The translations under genes and the position numbers were made by a program. Shown here piece after piece: positions 8,143 through 16,212 of a stretch of DNA of 29,136 nt. Below the pieces are notes generated by a model. It did no database searches and was not told where the DNA came from. It saw nothing but the letters and a program-made list of their open reading frames with translations. How positions within the stretch are numbered: the stretch's first letter is position 1; every line of letters starts with the position of its first letter. Source of the stretch: JBBDIM01 sp040880405 (GTDB lineage: Bacteria; Planctomycetota; Planctomycetia; Pirellulales; Pirellulaceae); the NCBI GenBank assembly GCA_040880405.1, contig JBBDIM010000095.1, positions 1-29,136 of the forward strand. The letters are read 5' to 3'.

Positions 8143-9021
8143 ATGAGTATCCTGATCGACAAAAACACGAAGGTCATCTGCCAAGGCATCACCGGCAAGG
8201 TGGGTGCCTTCCACACCAAAGGTTGCCTGGAGTATGGCACCAAGATGGTCGGGGGCGTGACGCCCGGCAAAAAGGGAGAGAAGGTCGAGGGCCTGCCGGT
8301 CTTCGACACGGTGGAAGAGGCGGTCGCCGAGACCGGTGCCGACGCCACCATGATCTTCGTCCCGCCCGCCTTCACGGCCGACGCCATTTTGGAAGCCCTA
8401 GACGCCGGTATCCCCACCATCATCGCCATCACCGAGGGTGTCCCGGTGCTGGATATGGTCCCCGTGTATGAAAAGGTGAAGGCAAGCAAAAGCGTGCTGG
8501 TCGGCCCCAACTGCCCTGGGGTGATCACCCCGGATGAGTGCAAGATCGGCATCATGCCGGGCTACATCCACAAGAAGGGCCCGGTCGGCGTGATGAGCCG
8601 CAGCGGCACGCTCACCTACGAAGCGGTTTGGCAGCTCACCAATCTCGGCCTGGGTCAATCGACCTGCGTCGGGCTGGGTGGCGACCCGATCGTCGGCACC
8701 TCGTTCATCGACCTCCTGGAAATGTACCAGGCGGACGGCGCGACCGAGGCGATCATGATGATGGGCGAGATCGGCGGCACGGCCGAAGAAGAAGCCGCCG
8801 CCTACATCAAACAGCACGTCACCAAACCAGTCGCCGCCTTCATCGCCGGCCGCACCGCCCCTCCCGGCAAACGCATGGGCCACGCCGGGGCCATCATCTC
8901 CGGCGGCAAAGGCACCGCCGAAGAAAAATTCGCCGCCCTCCGCGCAGCCGGCGTGGAAATCGCAGAAAGCCCCGCCGACATGGGCACAGCGCTGCAGCGA
9001 GCAATCAAAAACCACAAGTAA
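8143..9021 (+). CDS. sucD: Succinyl-CoA ligase, alpha subunit
   Basis: This is the 292-residue partner of SucC. It carries the CoA-binding Rossmann domain at the N-terminus (QGITGKVGAFHTKGCLEYGT) and the active-site histidine that is transiently phosphorylated. That residue is His247 in GHAGAIISGGKGTAEEK. GPNCPGVI and SRSGTLTYE are further family signatures. The length and both ends agree with bacterial SucD. It lies 62 bases behind sucC and is closed by the terminator at 9070, so the two genes form a bicistronic unit. Confidence 0.98.
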   Translation: MSILIDKNTKVICQGITGKVGAFHTKGCLEYGTKMVGGVTPGKKGEKVEGLPVFDTVEEAVAETGADATMIFVPPAFTADAILEALDAGIPTIIAITEGVPVLDMVPVYEKVKASKSVLVGPNCPGVITPDECKIGIMPGYIHKKGPVGVMSRSGTLTYEAVWQLTNLGLGQSTCVGLGGDPIVGTSFIDLLEMYQADGATEAIMMMGEIGGTAEEEAAAYIKQHVTKPVAAFIAGRTAPPGKRMGHAGAIISGGKGTAEEKFAALRAAGVEIAESPADMGTALQRAIKNHK

Positions 9022-9069
9022 GCCCCTTGGGACCGCCGGCGTCCCCGCCGGCCGTAACTCGCTAAACGT

Positions 9070-9107
9070 AACCGCCCCGGTGGGAAACCCGCCGAGGCGG
9101 TTTTTTT
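9070..9107 (+). terminator. Rho-independent terminator after sucD
   Basis: The stem ACCGCC (9071-9076) pairs with GGCGGT (9096-9101). An inner GGTGGG pairs with CCCGCC around an AAA loop. A run of seven T follows (9101-9107). It lies about 50 bases after the sucD stop codon. Confidence 0.85.
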
Positions 9108-9123
9108 GTTTTGGGGGAGACTT

Positions 9124-9200
9124 ATCCGTGAAAATCTGTGTTCATCCGTGGCTTCTTAGCGGAGATTTTTAGCCGCGGATTAACGCGGATTTTCGCGGAT
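9124..9200. repeat. GCGGAT palindromic repeat, left boundary of the AT-rich island
   Basis: The left arm ATCCGTGAAAATCTGTGTTC (from 9124) is partly complementary to the right arm at 9171-9200, in which GCGGAT recurs about every 10 bases. Bases 9166-9200 (35 bp, beginning TTTTTAGCCGCGGATTAACG) are repeated without a mismatch, in the same orientation, at 12233-12267. Confidence 0.8.
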
Positions 9201-9343
9201 GGGGTGAGTGGTGGTCGGGCGTTGGTTGAAGAATTCGCCGAGCTGAGGATGTAAAAAGAGTGTGGCAAGGGAGGATCGGAGGGCTACAATGCGACTTGTG
9301 ATAGTCGACCCTTTACGTGACTGGCTAACAACTTACGGTCTGT

Positions 9344-9375
9344 AAACAACGTTTTGACGATTCTAAAACAACGTT
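9344..9375. promoter_or_regulatory. Direct repeat AAACAACGTT x2 upstream of the island membrane protein
   Basis: AAACAACGTT occurs at 9344-9353 and 9366-9375. The 22-bp period is two helical turns. It lies about 60 bases before the start codon at 9436. It could be an operator, but no regulator is identified. Confidence 0.3.
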
Positions 9376-9435
9376 AGTGAGCATATATTCGAAACGGTCA
9401 AATCTTGTATGCGATCCAATCCATGAAAGGATGAG

Positions 9436-10515
9436 ATGCACCACTCCGCTGAAAATCCGAGCAATAATGTAACACCATTACCGTCAAATGAGGCGGGTCA
9501 TCTTGTCTTGCCATTTGGGCACGATGAATTTAGTGAATTTATTAGAAGTCTGCTCGGTCGGCCACAGGCAATAGCTAGAAATGTCCCAGGCCCATTTGAA
9601 ATCGAAATTCGAGATGTCAGGAACCTGCACCACTTAATCGATCAGAGAGTCGCACAACAAAATGAATGCACTTTAGTAGAATTTCATGCGACTATTGCGT
9701 TCGATGACGGATCGGCGGTGGAATTTCAATCAATGGATGATTTACTCAACTACAACGAAGTTCGCTCCGTGGTTTCCTACGGTCTTCATGTGGAATGGGT
9801 CTACCTCGTTCGATTTCAGGATCGACAATTGCCGGAACGGCAAAAAATCGCTATGTCCTTTAGCTCGGGAACTTCTCAGCGGCACTTCACACGGGATATA
9901 CAGTCCAGCTTTATGGCCATGCCCTGTGACGGCGACATGTTTTTTCGAATTGAACATACTGCGCGCACGTGGGGGGCAGACATTGAAGCGCTATTGGGAA
10001 ATCATTTGCAGAATCTCCGAAAACAAGTTTCGCCGATAAAGACGTTTATTCGGGGACATAGTGGGAAGGTCGCTTTCGGAGTCGGTACTGCGTTCTTCGT
10101 CACTGCGCTTACCGTAAGCTTTGCAGTAACGGGATCCTTTGCCTCCGCTAGGATTGCGGAGATGTCGGCAATGCTAGAATCCCTTGAAGTAGAAGGTCAA
10201 GTGGCGGTGACCGCTCAGCTCAAGATTATTGCGGACTTCATAGCTGCTGGGGCGTGGGCGCGGTATTACTTGGGATTACTGGTGTTTGTCGTGGGTGCGC
10301 TAATTCTTTCAGTGATTTTTACTGTGTGGGTTGACTCTGCTGGCAGTAAGCAGGAGCCAAGTTTTGTACTTTTAACTCGTCGATCTTTCCTAAATAAGGA
10401 GGCAGCTCTACGCAAGCTTAACCGGACTTGGCTATCATTCGGATTGGGGTTAATTGCAAGTGTGGTGACCGGCGTCTTGGCTAATCTGGTTTTCGCTTGG
10501 ATGTTCCTAAGTTGA
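9436..10515 (+). CDS. Unknown membrane protein with three C-terminal transmembrane segments
   Basis: The protein has 359 residues. The ATG at 9436 follows GAAAGGATGAG, whose AGGA lies about 8 bases upstream. I do not recognise the family. A soluble region (about 1-200) contains a beta-rich stretch (VEFHATIAFDDGSAVEFQ, then YGLHVEWVYLVRF). Three hydrophobic segments follow at about 206-232, 262-290 and 333-357. The second and third are separated by a basic segment of about 40 residues. The N-terminus lacks a signal peptide, so the large domain is probably cytoplasmic. Base composition is clearly more AT-rich than the neighbouring sucD, and third positions are relaxed, which points to recent acquisition. 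The next gene, 480 bases downstream in the same direction and of similar composition, is a protein kinase. A functional link is only inferred. Confidence 0.8.
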   Translation: MHHSAENPSNNVTPLPSNEAGHLVLPFGHDEFSEFIRSLLGRPQAIARNVPGPFEIEIRDVRNLHHLIDQRVAQQNECTLVEFHATIAFDDGSAVEFQSMDDLLNYNEVRSVVSYGLHVEWVYLVRFQDRQLPERQKIAMSFSSGTSQRHFTRDIQSSFMAMPCDGDMFFRIEHTARTWGADIEALLGNHLQNLRKQVSPIKTFIRGHSGKVAFGVGTAFFVTALTVSFAVTGSFASARIAEMSAMLESLEVEGQVAVTAQLKIIADFIAAGAWARYYLGLLVFVVGALILSVIFTVWVDSAGSKQEPSFVLLTRRSFLNKEAALRKLNRTWLSFGLGLIASVVTGVLANLVFAWMFLS

Positions 10516-10553
10516 AATTAGCCGCTCAGAAAGCCGTGGGATTGCAATCGGCG

Positions 10554-10903
10554 GGGTGGCACCGTCAGAACGTTGCACAACTCCGTGTGCCACTGGCATC
10601 TTGCCAGTGCTTGGCTGTGCTATTGTGAACAAACGTCGCCTCGCTCTCGCAGTAACCACCTGACTACCATTATGACAAGACTTGAATCACCGGTCCACTC
10701 AGCCAAAGCCACCCGTTGTCCGGACCGATGAAAGCCATGCCGCTCCAAACATCGCGTGGCATGGTGATTTACCTTTTGCCATAATGGAGTTAAGTTTGAC
10801 CACCCCCCCGCGAGATTTCGGCGCTCGCCGAGGATAGAAAACCCAAGCACTGGCAAGATGCCAGTGGCACACAAGGCAATCGACCGGCTCAACAGTGCCA
10901 CCC
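10554..10903. repeat. Palindromic element with perfect 30-bp inner inverted repeat (CTGGCATCTTGCCAG type)
   Basis: A 30-bp arm at 10585-10614, containing CTGGCATCTTGCCAG which is itself palindromic, is matched perfectly in inverse orientation at 10843-10872. Outside it, GGGTGGCAC (10554-10562) is answered by GTGCCACCC (10895-10903). The 228 bp between the arms hold no convincing gene. The element fills the gap between the two island genes. Confidence 0.8.
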
Positions 10904-10995
10904 AGCCGAGATATTGAAAGTACATCAATCCAAGCTAGATGAAGTGCAAGCCAGCCGTACTTAATCCTTTAATTAACCTTATTGTTGTCACTCAC

Positions 10996-12009
10996 ATGGC
11001 GAATACCCATCCCCTTTCACGAGAAATATTCAGCGTGCATTCGGGCCAAAGATTTCTACTTGGCAAGATGTTTTACACGTTAAAAGGGGAGATTGGTACT
11101 GGGGCCGTTGGTATAGTTCGGCGTGCTGTCGCGGATTCAGGGGGTGAAGTCGCAATTAAGTTTCTAGCACCGGATCCAAAGTATATCGAATTGTCTTCAT
11201 TTGATGACGTTGCGGAGCGATTCCGACATGAAGGCATCCGAGGCTCGCGGCTCGATCATGCGAGACTTGTGAGAATCCTGGATTATGCCGAAAATCGTGA
11301 TGGCATTAGTTTCAGCAATAACGGTCCATCTAATCCATTTATTGCGATGGAACGAGTTCACGGGAGAACGCTGGAGAGCTATATAAAAAAAACGCCAAAA
11401 GAACTTCGCGGGCAATTTTTTGTTGATCGGGAACGCCTTTTTATCGCTCTTCAGCTTGCCGATGCCCTGACGCATATTCATGGTAAAAAGATCGTACATC
11501 GGGATGTAAAACCAGCTAATATTTTTATTTCATCTAGGACAACTCGCAGGGGATTGCCGCTTGTCAAGCTTGGCGACTTTGGTGTGGTGAAATGGGGTGA
11601 CTTTCACCAGTCAATGTCAACCGGGACGCTCACCATGACCCACCATCAGGGGTTGGGGACATTGAAGTACATGTCACCAGAGCAGGCGATTAAACCCAAG
11701 GGAGTCACTTCGAAGAGTGATATTTATTCATTTGGCATTACCTTGTATGAGCTCTTTACTGGCGAAGTCTTGGCGTCACCTCACCATGTATTTCAGATTA
11801 TGAACGCCCGTTTGACGCGAGGTGATGCATACGCGAAATTCCTGGGACTAGGCCATGATATTTCCGGATGTGAGACGCTATGCGAGAAGCTGTTGGATTG
11901 TTTCCTTCGAGGAACAGATGGACGTCCCAAATCTAAAGAACTTCTCGGATGCTTGGCTGCTCAATTGTCACGGCTTGGCGACAATGAATGGACCGAAGAG
12001 TTTATTTAG
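10996..12009 (+). CDS. Hanks-type serine/threonine protein kinase, cytoplasmic
   Basis: The protein has 337 residues from the ATG at 10996. An in-frame ATG at 10939 would add 19 residues of unlikely sequence, and neither start has a clear ribosome site. All core kinase elements are present. There is a glycine-rich loop GEIGTGAVGIV, with Lys55 in VAIKFL. The catalytic loop is HRDVKPAN with Asp170. The metal-binding motif is DFG with Asp194. The activation segment ends GTLKYMSPEQ, and SDIYSFGITLYELFTG marks helix F. The kinase domain fills almost the whole protein. There is no transmembrane segment and no PASTA or other sensor domain, unlike many planctomycete kinases. Its substrate is unknown. 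It is in the AT-rich island with the membrane protein upstream, which could be its anchor or target (inference). Confidence 0.93.
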   Translation: MANTHPLSREIFSVHSGQRFLLGKMFYTLKGEIGTGAVGIVRRAVADSGGEVAIKFLAPDPKYIELSSFDDVAERFRHEGIRGSRLDHARLVRILDYAENRDGISFSNNGPSNPFIAMERVHGRTLESYIKKTPKELRGQFFVDRERLFIALQLADALTHIHGKKIVHRDVKPANIFISSRTTRRGLPLVKLGDFGVVKWGDFHQSMSTGTLTMTHHQGLGTLKYMSPEQAIKPKGVTSKSDIYSFGITLYELFTGEVLASPHHVFQIMNARLTRGDAYAKFLGLGHDISGCETLCEKLLDCFLRGTDGRPKSKELLGCLAAQLSRLGDNEWTEEFI

Positions 12010-12232
12010 CCTGTCGTTGGGCTGGGTTGCACTTTCGAGAGCAATAGATTGTGGGAGTGACTAGCCAGTCCCGGGGAAGCGTGATAACAGAGTAGCGATT
12101 TCGTTGCCCGATTGAACAGTAGATGCTCGACCGACTAGGTTGCCCTGCGATTTCCAGCTTTTCATAATCAGTTCCTAGTATTCCGGAAAGTATTATTGTG
12201 GGGTGTCTTCATTCGTGGCTTCTTACAAGAAG

Positions 12233-12267
12233 TTTTTAGCCGCGGATTAACGCGGATTTTCGCGGAT
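12233..12267. repeat. Right boundary direct repeat of the AT-rich island
   Basis: These 35 bp are identical and in the same orientation to 9166-9200. The resemblance extends about 30 bases further left in both places (TCCGTGGCTTCTTA versus TTCGTGGCTTCTTA). The stretch 12010-12232 before it holds no gene that I can support. Confidence 0.85.
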
Positions 12268-12344
12268 AAGGCAACTGGCGCAGGCGTCTTTTTCCCACCG
12301 GTTTTCCCTTCCCGCCCCTCGACCGATTGGCTTATACTCGAAGC

Positions 12345-12488
12345 ATGGTCGCTAAACTAAACAAAGAGCTAGAGCAAGGGCTTCTTGAGGTCGCTAATCC
12401 AGAGGCCGGCCGCAATGTTCGTTGCTATCGCAAACCGGATGGCGAGTCAGATTTCTTTTCTAACCTGCTTGGAAAAGCACCTATTTGA
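12345..12488 (+). CDS. Possible small protein of 47 residues or gene remnant
   Basis: The reading frame starts MVAKLNKELEQGLLEVANPE and ends LLGKAPI. It begins 6 bases after TATACT (12333-12338), which resembles a -10 box. Its sequence is plausibly protein-like: a charged helix, then RCYRKPDGESDFF. No ribosome site is seen, and the last part overlaps the inverted repeat at 12461. It could be the 5' remnant of a gene cut by that repeat. Confidence 0.3.
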   Translation: MVAKLNKELEQGLLEVANPEAGRNVRCYRKPDGESDFFSNLLGKAPI

Positions 12489-12547
12489 TTTTCCTAACAC
12501 GTTAATCAAAGAGGGGTTAGGTCAATCCTTCTTTTCCAGACAGGTTA
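12461..12547. repeat. Imperfect palindromic repeat (TAACCTG...CAGGTTA)
   Basis: TAACCTGCTTGGAAAAG (12461-12477) is answered by CTTTTCCAGACAGGTTA (12531-12547) with 15 of 17 positions pairing. Inside, GATTTTCCTAAC and GTTAGGTCAATC also pair at 10 of 12 positions. The layout is that of a REP-like double stem. Confidence 0.65.
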
Positions 12548-12604
12548 CCCCCCCCCTAGGGGGCCATGCGGTACTGCCCTGGCGTTCCCTCATCCCCCCA
12601 CCAC

Positions 12605-14086
12605 TCAAGCCGCTTTCCGCTCCGGGTCCCCACTCGCGTTTTTCGCTTTCCGCGGTCGCCAGCCTTCGCCGATGACGCGGAGCGCCACGCGGTCTTCCAG
12701 GTTGGGGCGGAAGATGGTTAACAGCATTAGCGGGATGTACCAGGCGAGGTAGGTGGTGCCGTCGTTGGCGTGCCAGAATTGGGCGGCCAGCATCACTGCC
12801 GCCGTGCAGCTCAGCAGCGTGCCGAGGTTCTTTTGGGCGGGCCAGATTGCCAAGCCGCCGGCCAAGGCGATGAAGGCGGTGAGGACCGGGATGCGGTAGT
12901 CTTGGCCGTTTTGGTAGTAGTCCCAGAAGCCGGTGAAGCCGTCTCCTTGGCGGGGCAGCCAGAGGCCGAACATCGCCCGGAACTGGTTCATGTAACTTTC
13001 GAAATCGGTGGAGGTGAAGATCAGCGAGAGGGCCAATACCGCCAACATCGCGAGCACCCCGACCGTGAACCGCGCGCTGCCTCGTTCCCAGTAGTAACTG
13101 ATCCACAGCGGCAGCAAAAATAGCGGGTAGTAGGCCGTGCCGATCGCCAAGCCCATGAAGATCCCGGCCCAGACAGGTCGGCGATAGAAGAAGATCGCCC
13201 AAATCAAAAAGGCGGCCGGTAGCACATGGTCGATCCGCCCGGTATAGAGGGCCGTGTAGGGCATCAACAGGTACAGCATCGCCGCCCCGAGCCCCATCCG
13301 CGCGTTGTCGAAGTGGAAATACCCCACCAGCACAATGCCCACCACCAAGGCCAGGTTACCCAGGATGGCGATCGTCTTGGAGATGGCGATGATTACCGCC
13401 TCGCGGGTCTCTTGCTGTTCCGGGGCTTCGTGCTGTTCTAGCGGGGAAGTGGGAATTCCCGGGGCCATCAGCAGCAAGCGGTAACCAGGGCCGTAATGCC
13501 GGAGTGATTCCCTCACGGCCAGCGGGTCTTGTTTGGTCGCCTCGCGGACACCGCGGAGGCTCGCCTCGCTCGGTTGACTGACCGCGATATTGGCCGAGAG
13601 AAACACAAACAGCGAACAGCCGATAAACAGCATCCCACCCACGGTCAGGTTTGGTTCGAGCAGCGGGCGACGGACCATCGTCGAATCGAGAAACAGCCGC
13701 ACCAGCAACATGCCGCTGACACAAAACAGCCAGATATAACCCGCCTTGGCCAAGGCGTTGCCTCGTTGCGAGAGCTCTAGCCGGGTCGGCGGGGCAGCCT
13801 CCGCGGGGTCCTCTTCGGCGGCCTCCGCATCGGGGGCCATCGGATTGGCATCGAGCAGGGCCATCTCGGCATCCAGGGCCGGTGCGAGCCGCGCCGCGGC
13901 GATGTTTTGGTCTCCGAAGTAGACCATCAACAGACCGGGGGCCAACAAGATCAGGAGCATCACATCAAGGTTCCGGACACTCCAGAAGCGATTGAACTTG
14001 AAGAACAATCCAATCACCAACAGCGACGACAGATATGCCCACGTCGTAGGATTGACGCTGTCGTACTGGAAAAGGATTTCGCGCAT
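12605..14086 (-). CDS. Polytopic membrane protein resembling GT-C (GT87-type) glycosyltransferases
   Basis: The protein has 493 residues. The ATG at 14086 (MREILFQYDSVNPTTWAYLS) is preferred over a TTG at 14128, whose extra residues are not hydrophobic or conserved-looking. About ten hydrophobic segments run through the chain. A hydrophilic insertion rich in Ala/Glu lies at about 80-115. The stretch YTGRIDHVLPAAFLIWAIFF, followed by GIFMGLAIGTAYYPLFLLPL, resembles polyprenol-phosphate-sugar-dependent transferases such as mannosyltransferases. An acidic first-loop motif typical of GT-C enzymes is not obvious. The enzyme call is therefore tentative, and a general integral membrane protein of unknown function is the safer reading. 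No neighbour informs its role. Confidence 0.7.
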   Translation of the reverse strand: MREILFQYDSVNPTTWAYLSSLLVIGLFFKFNRFWSVRNLDVMLLILLAPGLLMVYFGDQNIAAARLAPALDAEMALLDANPMAPDAEAAEEDPAEAAPPTRLELSQRGNALAKAGYIWLFCVSGMLLVRLFLDSTMVRRPLLEPNLTVGGMLFIGCSLFVFLSANIAVSQPSEASLRGVREATKQDPLAVRESLRHYGPGYRLLLMAPGIPTSPLEQHEAPEQQETREAVIIAISKTIAILGNLALVVGIVLVGYFHFDNARMGLGAAMLYLLMPYTALYTGRIDHVLPAAFLIWAIFFYRRPVWAGIFMGLAIGTAYYPLFLLPLWISYYWERGSARFTVGVLAMLAVLALSLIFTSTDFESYMNQFRAMFGLWLPRQGDGFTGFWDYYQNGQDYRIPVLTAFIALAGGLAIWPAQKNLGTLLSCTAAVMLAAQFWHANDGTTYLAWYIPLMLLTIFRPNLEDRVALRVIGEGWRPRKAKNASGDPERKAA

Positions 14087-14385
14087 GAGCGATTCGTATC
14101 GGAGGCAGGAAGCGGCTCCTAGGGGCAAACCTCCGCGCGGGGCTGAAGGGATGAGTCCGAGCAGGAACCAACACCGCCCGGGTTACGCGGAATGCATGGC
14201 CCCGGGGAAATCCATGGTCGATCCAACGCCGCGCAGGCGGCATTGGCCAACATCATTAACTCTAATAAGGATACGATTTTCCGTCACAAACGCAAGGTCC
14301 TGGTAAGTGGGCCCCCAACGAGCCAAGCTTGCTACTTGCTGGAATTTGTGGGCGATGGCCCTTAGGATAGGGGGATAAGGTCAGG
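14087..14385. other. Divergent intergenic region
   Basis: These 300 bases separate two divergent genes and presumably hold both promoters. I see no confident promoter boxes, RNA gene or full repeat. The GGGATGAGTCC near 14148 and GGGGGATAAGG near 14370 resemble F1 boxes, but they are not arranged as an F1 element. Confidence 0.4.
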
Positions 14386-14997
14386 ATGAGTGTCGCCTCA
14401 CCACGTATTCCGCGTCCCCGCCGGTGGAGATTCCCTGAAATGTTCAATAGCAAGGTTCAAATGCTGGCGGTTGGTCTCTTGGGCGGCCTTTCTCTGGGAA
14501 TCGCTATGGTGGCGGGGACCATTCTCGGGACGCAACTCGGACCGCGCGGCACGACGCTCGAGATCCCGGTGCAGGGGGTGGCGACCGATCGCTCCGAGAC
14601 CATGGCAATCGCCACCGGGTCGATCGATGGCCAGACCGAGGGGCTGTTTACTTTGGACTGTTTAACCGGCGACCTTCAGTGTGCCGTGCTCAATCCGCGG
14701 AACTCCCGGATCGGAGCCCTGTTCCGCACCAACGTGATGAAGGATCTGCGGATCGACGGGACCAAAAAGCCGAACTTCCTGATGGTCACCGGGACGACAA
14801 ATTTCGTGGGAGGAGTCGGCAATGTCCGCCCGGCCAGCTCGGTGGTTTACGTGGTGGACGCAACCACCGGTCGGTTTGTAATCTACGGCGTCCCCTGGCA
14901 GCGTGACATCGCCGCGCGTGGGGCTCCCCAGCAAGCACCCCTGATGCTGATGGACGGCGGCACCGCGCGGAATATCGTGATTCGCGATATGGATTGA
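14386..14997 (+). CDS. Membrane-anchored protein of unknown function
   Basis: The protein has 203 residues. The basic N-terminus (PRIPRPRRWRF) is followed by one hydrophobic segment at about 25-48 (MLAVGLLGGLSLGIAMVAGT), giving a type II membrane anchor. The remaining 150 residues should be periplasmic and are beta-rich, with repeated short strands (TMAIATGSIDGQTEGLFTLD; SSVVYVVDATTGRFVIYGVP). The strand-turn pattern with D-x-x-TG-x-F recalls one or two beta-propeller blades, but the domain is too short for a full propeller. I do not know its function. A start at 14440 (MFNSKVQML) would also leave the anchor intact. It precedes thiS by 120 bases on the same strand. Confidence 0.75.
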   Translation: MSVASPRIPRPRRWRFPEMFNSKVQMLAVGLLGGLSLGIAMVAGTILGTQLGPRGTTLEIPVQGVATDRSETMAIATGSIDGQTEGLFTLDCLTGDLQCAVLNPRNSRIGALFRTNVMKDLRIDGTKKPNFLMVTGTTNFVGGVGNVRPASSVVYVVDATTGRFVIYGVPWQRDIAARGAPQQAPLMLMDGGTARNIVIRDMD

Positions 14998-15117
14998 GAG
15001 GATCTCATTCCAGTCATGGGCGGTTGTTGGCTGCGGTGGTTTGCCCCTACACTGTTTTCTTGGCTCGACGTTTTCAGAACCAAGCCACCGCCACCTCTTG
15101 GGGACCCTTGATTTCCG

Positions 15118-15318
15118 ATGTTCGTGCAGCTTAACGCCCAGCGGCGGGAGATCTCGCCTGGTACCCATTTGGCCGAGTTGATCCGGCAACTGGAGCTCAA
15201 TCCAAAGTTCCTCGCGGTAGAGCTCAACGGGGAACTCTGCCCCCGCGACGAACATGCCTCGACTGTCTTGAACGAGGGAGATGAGCTGGAAATCGTCACC
15301 CTCGTGGGAGGTGGTTGA
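15118..15318 (+). CDS. thiS: Thiamine biosynthesis sulfur carrier ThiS
   Basis: This is a ubiquitin-like sulfur carrier of 66 residues. Its C-terminal glycine is adenylated and thiocarboxylated, and then donates sulfur to ThiG for the thiazole ring of thiamine. The sequence ends VTLVGGG, with the required Gly-Gly. AVELNGELCPRDEH matches the conserved VxxNxxxVPR region. The stop codon abuts the start of thiG (0 bases between), so the two are translationally coupled. No adenylating ThiF or other thi gene is in the window, so the pathway must be completed elsewhere. No TPP riboswitch motif is seen in the 120 bases upstream. Confidence 0.95.
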   Translation: MFVQLNAQRREISPGTHLAELIRQLELNPKFLAVELNGELCPRDEHASTVLNEGDELEIVTLVGGG

Positions 15319-16161
15319 GTGAGCTCCGAACCTTCCATCACTGCCGATCCGCCCCTACAAATCGGCAGTCACACGCTGCACAGTCGGTTGATTGTCGGGA
15401 CCGGCAAGTACGACACGCTGGAGCAGATGCAACAGTCGCTCGACCTCTCCGGCACCGACTGCATCACGGTCGCCGTGCGGCGTGAACGCCTGTACGACCC
15501 CACCGGGCGCAACCTGCTCGACGCCATCGACCTTGGCCGTTACACCCTGCTACCCAACACGGCCGGGTGCTACAACGCCAAGGACGCGGTTCGCACCGCG
15601 AAGCTGGGCCGGGAGATCTTGCTCGGGCTGGAAAACCGAGGCGCGAACTGGGTGAAGCTGGAGGTGTTGGCCGACACCAAAACATTGCTCCCGGACCCGG
15701 TCGAAACCTTGGCCGCCTGCGAGCAACTGGTCGCTGCCGGTTTCGAGGTGCTGTGCTACACGACGGACGACCCGGTGATCGCCAAGCGTTTGAAGTCGGT
15801 CGGCGCGACCGCCGTGATGCCGGCCGGCAGCCCGATTGGCTCGGGGCAGGGGATCTTGAACCCGAACAATATCCGGATTTGTCTGGAGTATCTCAAAGGG
15901 GACGACCCCACCTACCCCGTGATTGTCGACGCGGGGGTCGGCACCGCGAGCGATGTCGCGATGGCGATGGAACTGGGGGTCGATGGCGTCTTGCTCAACA
16001 CGGCGATCGCCCATGCGAAGGATCCCCTGCGGATGGCCATCGCCATGCGGTATGCCACCGAGGCGGGTCGGCTGGCTTATTTGTCGGGCCGAATCCCCCG
16101 CCGGCTTTACGCGTCGGCCAGCAGCCCGGAAGAGGGCGTCGTCGGCTCAGACGCCAAGTAG
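15319..16161 (+). CDS. thiG: Thiazole synthase ThiG
   Basis: It forms the thiazole phosphate of thiamine from 1-deoxyxylulose 5-phosphate, dehydroglycine and ThiS thiocarboxylate. It has 280 residues, slightly longer than the usual 255-265 because of an N-terminal extension, and uses a GTG start directly after the thiS stop. TIM-barrel signatures are SRLIVGTGKYD, NWVKLEVLAD (the lysine that forms the imine with substrate), MPAGSPIGSGQGILN (phosphate binding) and VDAGVGTASDVAMAMELG with GVLLNTAIAHAKDP. The order and spacing are complete, so the enzyme should be functional. Confidence 0.97.
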   Translation: MSSEPSITADPPLQIGSHTLHSRLIVGTGKYDTLEQMQQSLDLSGTDCITVAVRRERLYDPTGRNLLDAIDLGRYTLLPNTAGCYNAKDAVRTAKLGREILLGLENRGANWVKLEVLADTKTLLPDPVETLAACEQLVAAGFEVLCYTTDDPVIAKRLKSVGATAVMPAGSPIGSGQGILNPNNIRICLEYLKGDDPTYPVIVDAGVGTASDVAMAMELGVDGVLLNTAIAHAKDPLRMAIAMRYATEAGRLAYLSGRIPRRLYASASSPEEGVVGSDAK

Positions 16162-16212
16162 CCAACGGGGCTTGCGTCTCTCAATTCAATGCGACGGAGC
16201 GGAGTTATTTCT

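Noticed and set aside
10939..10995. Longer kinase N-terminus
   Set aside because: The 19 extra residues (CKPAVLNPLINLIVVTH) have no kinase counterpart, and the codon usage there looks intergenic. It remains possible, since neither start has a clear ribosome site.
14087..14385. A further F1 element
   Set aside because: Box-like sequences near 14148 and 14370 exist, but they lack the inverse partner boxes and the stems.
14998..15117. TPP riboswitch ahead of thiS
   Set aside because: The conserved CTGAGA and ACCTGATCTGG-like elements are absent from the 120-base gap.
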